A DNA stretch of 31,023 nucleotides from DATNBT01 sp964579765 (GTDB lineage: Bacteria > Acidobacteriota > Vicinamibacteria > Vicinamibacterales > CAVVIG01): the NCBI GenBank assembly GCA_964579765.1, contig CAZOIK010000125.1:1-31023 (forward strand). The letters are read 5' to 3'. A program made the position numbers and the translations under genes. Below the pieces are notes generated by a model. It saw only the letters and a list, made by a program, of their open reading frames with translations, did no database searches and was not told where the DNA came from. Shown piece by piece: positions 26,099 to 31,023 of this stretch. Numbering within the stretch: position 1 is the stretch's first letter; each line of letters begins with the position of its first letter.

Positions 26099-29000
26099 CT
26101 ATTCGGTTTTCCCGTCCAGCGCGATGACGGGATCGGTGCTGTGCTGCCAGTGCTCCAGCGCGGCTGCCTTCGGCAGCTTCAGGTCGCTGATCACGTCTTC
26201 GAACGTCGTGTAGCGCCGTCCGGAGGAGACGAGTTTTCCCGCGTTGACGGCTCCGATGCCCCAGACGGTCTGAAGCGCGTCGAGCGCGTCGGCGCCCCTG
26301 GAGTTCAGGTTGACGCGCGTATACCGTCGCACGCCGCCTGGCGGGCCGTCGGGACCTCGTTCGTTGCCCAGCGTTCCCGTGAAGATGGCCTTGCCGCGCA
26401 CCCAGTCGCCTGGCTGGTCGCCTTTGGCCTTCGGCTTCTTCTTCATCTCGTACGCCTTGAGCGTCATCGACGTCGGAAGGAGATTCTCCTCGGGGATGTA
26501 CTTGTACTTCGGCGACCAGTTCCCGAACGCGACCGAGACGTCATAGCTCACGACCTTGCGCTCGTCGAGCACCGCTTCCTTCACCGGTTCTTCGCAGTCG
26601 GCCGACATCTGCGTGTTCAGCGAGCGGGAAATGGGGACGAGGTTGAAATCCTTTCCGGGGCCGAAGAGGTGATGGTTGAGGAGGTGCCCCTGAACGTAGG
26701 TGTATGCGCGCTGATTCACCGCGCGGAAAAAGGCGTTGCCATAGCCGGGCTCGCTGCCGCGCCACTCGCCCTCCGCGGGCGGCTTGAGACTGAGTGGCTC
26801 GAGCTTCACGTGCTTGCCGACGATGCTGCCGTCGACGTCCTTCGTCTCGTGCTCAGCGACGACTGACACCGGCAGTTCCGCGCCGGGAACCGCGTCCTTC
26901 AGACGGCTGGCAATCTTGCCCATCAGATCGGCGATCTCGCCGCCGGCCTTCTGGCCCATGCTGCCTTGCTTGAGCGTGTCAATCTGGCTGAGGTAGCCCC
27001 GGATGTCTTTCACAGCGGCGGGATCGGCGTCGGGATGGTCCGCGAGCAGATTGTCGAGGAACACCGTCATCCGCTGCGGCGAGCTCTCGATGTAGACCTC
27101 GGCGTCGGCGCCCTCGCCGTGCGCGGTGATCGTATGTGTCTCGTCGCCGACCTTCGTGCTGAAGCGCTCGCGCCACCAGTTCTTGACCGCGCCGACCGCG
27201 CTGCTGATCGTCTGCAGCATGCCCTTGGCTTTGTCGATCAGCCAGAGGATCGCGGCATCGACCTTCTCGCGGATCTTCATCACGATGCCGCGGATCTTCT
27301 CGCCCGCGTCGCCGATGCCGGCCAGGTTGGCGAGGAACCCGATCACCACGGGCATCGCCATGTCCATCGCGGTCTCGACCAGGTCGGCCGCCGGCTGCAG
27401 GACGCCGCTCGCGATGTTGAGGATCGCGTCGAGCATGCGGTTCAGCATCTCGAGAATCTGCCGCATGTATTGCACGGCGGTCTTGATGACGCGGTAGGTA
27501 TCGATGATGAGCACGATCGTCTCCGAGATGCCGGTCGGATCCGCCGTGCTGGCGAGCTGCAGCATCACGGTCGAGACGACTTCCTCCATCACCCACGTCA
27601 CGACGCCCGAGATGATCGTCTCCTTGATGTCGCCGATCTTGTCCTTGATCTTCTGCCAGAAGCCGGCGAAGTCGCCGGTGGCGACGAGCACGAGCCAGTC
27701 CCACGCTTCGCCCAGCAGCCGCGCGCCCGTCCGGACGACCTTCGAGACGCCGGTCATCCCGCGCTGGTCCAGCAGGTCGCAGACGTGGTTGACCGACAGG
27801 CCCATGACGCTCGCCACGAAGCGGAAGATCTGGCCGAGGTCGGTCCAGTCGTTCGGCAGGACGATGTCGGCGCCCTTCAGTTGCCCCGTGAGCCAGCCGA
27901 CGATGCCGTGGCCGAGGTGGGTGAGGATGTTCTTGAAGAACCCTTTGAAGGCGAGCGCGATGGTCTTATAGAGGTTGACGATGAACTGAACCGGCTTGGT
28001 CTTGATCGTGTCCCACGCCTGCACGGTCTTCGCGAGCACCGCGTTGAGGAGCTCCAGGGGCACGTCGAGTACCCGGAGCATCAGGACGAACACCTTCTTC
28101 AGCGCGCCCGCGAAATCGAAGTCCACGAAGATCGTCTTGATGATCTCCTGCACGTCCTTTTTCGTCTTCGCCCAAGCCTCGGGCGTGCCGGCGATGGCCT
28201 GGAACAGCGGCACGCGCCCGAGGATCTGCAGCCCGAGGAAGTCGATGAACGGATCGCGGATGCACGACGGGATCAGATGCCACAGCTTGCCCATCAGCAG
28301 ATATTCGATCCGCATGATGTCGTGGACCACCTTCGCGATCTCGTCGAGCGCGTCGAGCACCATGCCGAGGAAGCGCGCGAAGCCCCGCGCGGCCGTCGCC
28401 ACGAGCTGCACGAAGCCATGAAGCTTGTCCTTCGCGAAGTCGACGAAGCTCTTGACCAGCCCGCCGACGAACTGAATGGGCCGCGCGAGGAAGCTGAGGA
28501 CGCTCGCGGCCGCCGCGGACGCGGCGTCGTCCAGCTTCTCCTTCACGGTCAGCAGCTTCGAGAGAATGGTGCCCGCTTTGTCGGCGAGCAGCTCCGCCAG
28601 TGACGTCACCGCCGAGATCATCTTCGGCAGGATGACGCGCTGCAGCATCTCGCGCATCGACACGACGCCGTTCCGCGTGCCGAAGGTGCGCTTGATCCAG
28701 CGGACGGCTTCGATCACGCCGCCGATCGCGGCGCCGACGGCGAGGAAGGGCCCCGCCGGACTCAGCAGCACGAGAATGCCGCCGACGACCATGAGCGGCT
28801 TCTTGATCGGCTCGAGCTTGACCTTGACCTTCTCCCAGACGGCCTCGAGCTTGCGCTCGGCCCACGGCAACAGACCGTTCTGGCTGTCGGGGTCGTCTCC
28901 GATGCCGAGCCACGTCTTCACCTTCTTCCAACCGGAGAGCACGCGATCGATGAGCGGCTGAATCTTCTGGCGCACCCAGCCGAAGAACTCCTCGATCTTG

Positions 29001-29938
29001 TTCCACGCGCGGCCGGCGTACTCCTTGACCTTCGACCAGAGCGGCGCGCCGAAGCGCTCCCACAGGCCGTTGAAGAACTTCGAGACCTTCTCGAACGCGG
29101 ACTTCACCGCCTCGAAGGCCGGCGCCGTCAGGCCGTCGATCGCCTTCTCGATGTCGTCGATGCCCTGCTGGAAGACGCTGCAGTCGCCTTTCATCAGCGC
29201 CGCGACAGCCTTCTTCACCCAGTCGATGAGCGACCCGACATGCGTCGAGATGGTCTGCACGACGTTGCCGATCGTGTCGAGCGGCGCGCGAATCGCCTCG
29301 ACGATCCCTTCCGCGATCTCGGCGCCGCGATCGGAGATCCAGTTGAAGATGCCGCGATCGAGGACGGGTTGGAGTGAGGGAACCGCGCGCACCACCAGGC
29401 TGTAAAACCAGCCGTGGCTCTGTTCCTCTTCGGCCTGCGGCCGCGCCGAGGCCGTGTGGTGCGAGACGGTCGCGGAGCCGCCGTGCCGAAACGCCAGCGC
29501 GTTGCGCTGCGCTTCCGCTTCGAAGACATTCTGCGCGCCGCTCCCGGATGCCTGTACGGAGGCGGTCGTGGCGCCGCGCTGCTGCACGACGTGCGTCAGC
29601 TCGTGCGCGAGCAGCTCGCCGGTGTCGGCGGTCGGCGCGGCCTGTTTGAAGTACACGTCGGTGCCCATCGTGACGGCCTGCGCACCGGGCGAGAGGCGAT
29701 CGACCTCAGCGCCGGCGCCGTAGTGGAGGCGCACGTTGGAGAAGTCGTGCCGGAACGAAGCGTCGAAGCGCTGCCGGTCGGCCGCGTCGAGCGGCGTTCC
29801 GCTCGCGTGCAGGTACGCGGGCAGCGCGGTGTGTGGCGCTGCCGCGGCCGGCGCGGTCGCCGGCTGGGGCGCCGGCGCGGGCCGGCGGACGGGCTCGGAT
29901 GTCGGAGCCGCTTTCGCCGGCGCGCTGGCAGGTGTCAT
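26099..29938 (-). CDS. eCIS-associated DUF4157 protein with NS_2-type nuclease and HhH C-terminus
   Basis: 1279 residues. A Pro/Ala-rich head precedes the DUF4157 domain (about 30-130): RQRFDASFRHDFSNVRLHYG and HELTHVVQQ, a HExxH site at H112-H116. A long helical body follows, with amphipathic segments; residues about 670-925 (LTHLGHGIVGWLTGQLKGAD, then PVVIGFLANLAGIGDAGEKI) match the block conserved in DUF4157 proteins of extracellular contractile injection systems. The variable C-terminus has a beta-beta-alpha metal nuclease pattern, YVQGHLLNHHLFGPG (G1084-H1085) and NLVPISRSLN (N1099), as in Endonuclease_NS_2. The final 71 residues (from 1209) are ComEA-like HhH: VNLNSRGADALDALQTVWGI. Start ATG 29938 overlaps the ATPase stop. 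It is probably a nuclease cargo or spike-loaded effector; targets are not visible. Confidence 0.87.
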   Translation of the reverse strand: MTPASAPAKAAPTSEPVRRPAPAPQPATAPAAAAPHTALPAYLHASGTPLDAADRQRFDASFRHDFSNVRLHYGAGAEVDRLSPGAQAVTMGTDVYFKQAAPTADTGELLAHELTHVVQQRGATTASVQASGSGAQNVFEAEAQRNALAFRHGGSATVSHHTASARPQAEEEQSHGWFYSLVVRAVPSLQPVLDRGIFNWISDRGAEIAEGIVEAIRAPLDTIGNVVQTISTHVGSLIDWVKKAVAALMKGDCSVFQQGIDDIEKAIDGLTAPAFEAVKSAFEKVSKFFNGLWERFGAPLWSKVKEYAGRAWNKIEEFFGWVRQKIQPLIDRVLSGWKKVKTWLGIGDDPDSQNGLLPWAERKLEAVWEKVKVKLEPIKKPLMVVGGILVLLSPAGPFLAVGAAIGGVIEAVRWIKRTFGTRNGVVSMREMLQRVILPKMISAVTSLAELLADKAGTILSKLLTVKEKLDDAASAAAASVLSFLARPIQFVGGLVKSFVDFAKDKLHGFVQLVATAARGFARFLGMVLDALDEIAKVVHDIMRIEYLLMGKLWHLIPSCIRDPFIDFLGLQILGRVPLFQAIAGTPEAWAKTKKDVQEIIKTIFVDFDFAGALKKVFVLMLRVLDVPLELLNAVLAKTVQAWDTIKTKPVQFIVNLYKTIALAFKGFFKNILTHLGHGIVGWLTGQLKGADIVLPNDWTDLGQIFRFVASVMGLSVNHVCDLLDQRGMTGVSKVVRTGARLLGEAWDWLVLVATGDFAGFWQKIKDKIGDIKETIISGVVTWVMEEVVSTVMLQLASTADPTGISETIVLIIDTYRVIKTAVQYMRQILEMLNRMLDAILNIASGVLQPAADLVETAMDMAMPVVIGFLANLAGIGDAGEKIRGIVMKIREKVDAAILWLIDKAKGMLQTISSAVGAVKNWWRERFSTKVGDETHTITAHGEGADAEVYIESSPQRMTVFLDNLLADHPDADPAAVKDIRGYLSQIDTLKQGSMGQKAGGEIADLMGKIASRLKDAVPGAELPVSVVAEHETKDVDGSIVGKHVKLEPLSLKPPAEGEWRGSEPGYGNAFFRAVNQRAYTYVQGHLLNHHLFGPGKDFNLVPISRSLNTQMSADCEEPVKEAVLDERKVVSYDVSVAFGNWSPKYKYIPEENLLPTSMTLKAYEMKKKPKAKGDQPGDWVRGKAIFTGTLGNERGPDGPPGGVRRYTRVNLNSRGADALDALQTVWGIGAVNAGKLVSSGRRYTTFEDVISDLKLPKAAALEHWQHSTDPVIALDGKTE

Positions 29939-31023
29939 ACAGACGCCGCGACCGTGTCGGCCAGCGTGTCGGGCAGCTGACGGCCCATCTTGCGGAACTC
30001 GACGCGCAAGCCCGCGGCGAGATCCGCGTAGCCGACGCGTCCACCGTGCGTGCTCGCGTGAATCGCCGCCGAGAGCACCGCAGCGCGAATCTGACCGCCG
30101 GAGATCTCGGCGGCGGCCGCAATGCGGTTGATCTCGGCCGGCGTGAGATCGTGGCGATCTCCCAGATGCGCGAGCCACAGCGCACGCCGCTCTTCGGCGC
30201 CTGGCGACGGGAACTCAAGCACGAGATCGAGCCGCCGCGCGAACGCCGGGTCGAACCGCGCGCGGCTGTTCGAGGTCAGCAGGACGATGCCGTCGTAGCT
30301 TTCGAGGCGCTGCAGGAGAAAATTTGTCTGCGCGTTGGCGAACCGGTCGTGGGCGTCTCTCACCTCGGTGCGCTTGCCGAACATCGAGTCGGCTTCGTCG
30401 AAAAGCAGCACGACCTCCTGCTCCTCGGCGCGACCCAGGAGCTGGCTCACATTCTTCTCGGTTTCGCCGATGTACTTCGACGTGACCGAGGCGAGATCGA
30501 CGCGGAACAGCGGGAGGCCGAGGCGTGTCGCGACCCAGCTCGCCGCGAGTGTCTTGCCCGTGCCGCTTGGTCCGACGAAGAGGGCGCGAACGGCCGGCCG
30601 ATAGCGTGCGGCGAGCGCCGGCCCGAAGCCGTCCACGAGGCCGTCGCGCAGCGCACAGCGGCGGACCAGATCGCTCAAGCTCGCGGCCAGTTCCGGCGAC
30701 ACGACGAGCGCATCGTCTCCGACCTCGTCGTCCACGAGTTCGGCCATCGCGCCCAGCCCGCCGGGCATCCGCCGCGAGGCTGCACGCACGTCGTCCAGCG
30801 TCGGATCGCCGTCCTCGTGGCGGCGCGCGATCTCTCGGCCGAGCGTCGCGATGCGCGACGCCGAGTGCCGGTGCTCGGCGGCCAGCCGGTGCGCGAGCGC
30901 GTTGGGCACGTGCCGGAGCCAGAGCTCGAGCCGTGCGTCTCGCGCGGGCATGGGAACGCGCCAGTCGGTGACACGCCGGCCGTCGCTGTCGAATTCGCCG
31001 TCGATGCCCGCCATCACGATCGT
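29935..31023 (-). CDS. AAA+ ATPase of an eCIS/phage-tail-like locus, N-terminus beyond window
   Basis: 362 residues visible; the frame runs off the right edge without a stop, and the first codons (TIVMAGIDGEFDS) look like the end of an inactive first ATPase domain, so the N-terminus is missing. The second AAA domain is complete: Walker A FVGPSGTGKTLAASWVATRL (GPSGTGKT at 30550-30573), VTSKYIGETEKNVSQLL, Walker B VVLLFDEADSMFGKRTEV, LLTSNSRARFDPAFARRLDL and the arginine-finger-like region. This resembles the ATPase (Afp15-like) of contractile injection systems, probably needed to assemble or load the particle. It ends by overlapping the DUF4157 gene (ATGA). The structural genes should lie to the right. 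Confidence 0.86.
   Translation of the reverse strand, partial: TIVMAGIDGEFDSDGRRVTDWRVPMPARDARLELWLRHVPNALAHRLAAEHRHSASRIATLGREIARRHEDGDPTLDDVRAASRRMPGGLGAMAELVDDEVGDDALVVSPELAASLSDLVRRCALRDGLVDGFGPALAARYRPAVRALFVGPSGTGKTLAASWVATRLGLPLFRVDLASVTSKYIGETEKNVSQLLGRAEEQEVVLLFDEADSMFGKRTEVRDAHDRFANAQTNFLLQRLESYDGIVLLTSNSRARFDPAFARRLDLVLEFPSPGAEERRALWLAHLGDRHDLTPAEINRIAAAAEISGGQIRAAVLSAAIHASTHGGRVGYADLAAGLRVEFRKMGRQLPDTLADTVAASV

Noticed and set aside
26966..28603. 545-codon frame antisense to the DUF4157 gene
   Set aside because: Leu/Asp/Arg-rich mirror of the helical coding strand; no RBS or motif.
28700..28800. Hydrophobic segment in the DUF4157 protein as a true membrane anchor
   Set aside because: It has a helix-rich, Gly-containing pattern seen in soluble eCIS proteins; no signal peptide. 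A pore role cannot be excluded.

Overview
The window is GC-rich, densely packed bacterial DNA. Several neighbouring genes overlap by ATGA or GTGA, and most spacers are under 200 bp. Gene content (NAD-dependent ligase, PolX, a DUF4157 injection-system protein, archease/RtcB, E1/E2/ACP operon) and codon use would fit an Acidobacteriota member of the Vicinamibacteria type. That placement is inferred from the general look of the proteins, with no marker gene to prove it. I saw no tRNA, rRNA, CRISPR array or insertion sequence, and no gene-free stretch longer than about 200 bp.

Layout. (1) 1-985, minus: a nitroreductase followed by an Hsp20 small heat-shock protein cut by the left edge. (2) 1042-6789, plus: ligA, polX, pncB and a small outer-membrane-type protein. 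This tight operon joins DNA end-joining and repair with NAD salvage. (3) 6837-8498: prs (minus) and a PRPP-binding phosphoribosyltransferase (plus) diverge from a spacer holding a long compound inverted repeat. (4) 8495-10885: a DUF302 protein (minus), then archease and rtcB (plus), an RNA-ligation module. (5) 10908-15937, minus: an acetyl-CoA-synthetase-like ligase, E1 alpha, E1 beta, lipoyl E2 and a dedicated acyl carrier protein, translationally coupled and without an E3. (6) 16099-21060: an unknown exported protein, a PolX-N-terminus-like helix-hairpin-helix protein, a membrane protein overlapping ftsH, and a YbaK-type deacylase. (7) 21067-24992, minus: a hibernation factor fused to a cold-shock domain, a serine hydrolase, a DUF4015 glycosidase-like protein and a polysaccharide deacetylase. 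(8) 25120-26075, plus: a conserved membrane protein with a CxxC motif and a 42-residue single-span protein. (9) 26099-31023, minus: the edge of an extracellular contractile injection system (eCIS) locus. It holds a partial AAA+ ATPase overlapping a 1279-residue DUF4157 protein whose C-terminus carries a nuclease-like and a helix-hairpin-helix module.

The strongest candidates for something new are three. The eCIS cargo-like protein combines a DUF4157 head, a conserved helical body, an NS_2-type endonuclease tip and a terminal HhH. The ligase-E1-E2-ACP operon suggests that E2 or the ligase may feed an acyl carrier protein. A small family of palindromes sits exactly on stop codons between convergent genes. 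Several divergent spacers also hold inverted repeats that the genes do not explain.
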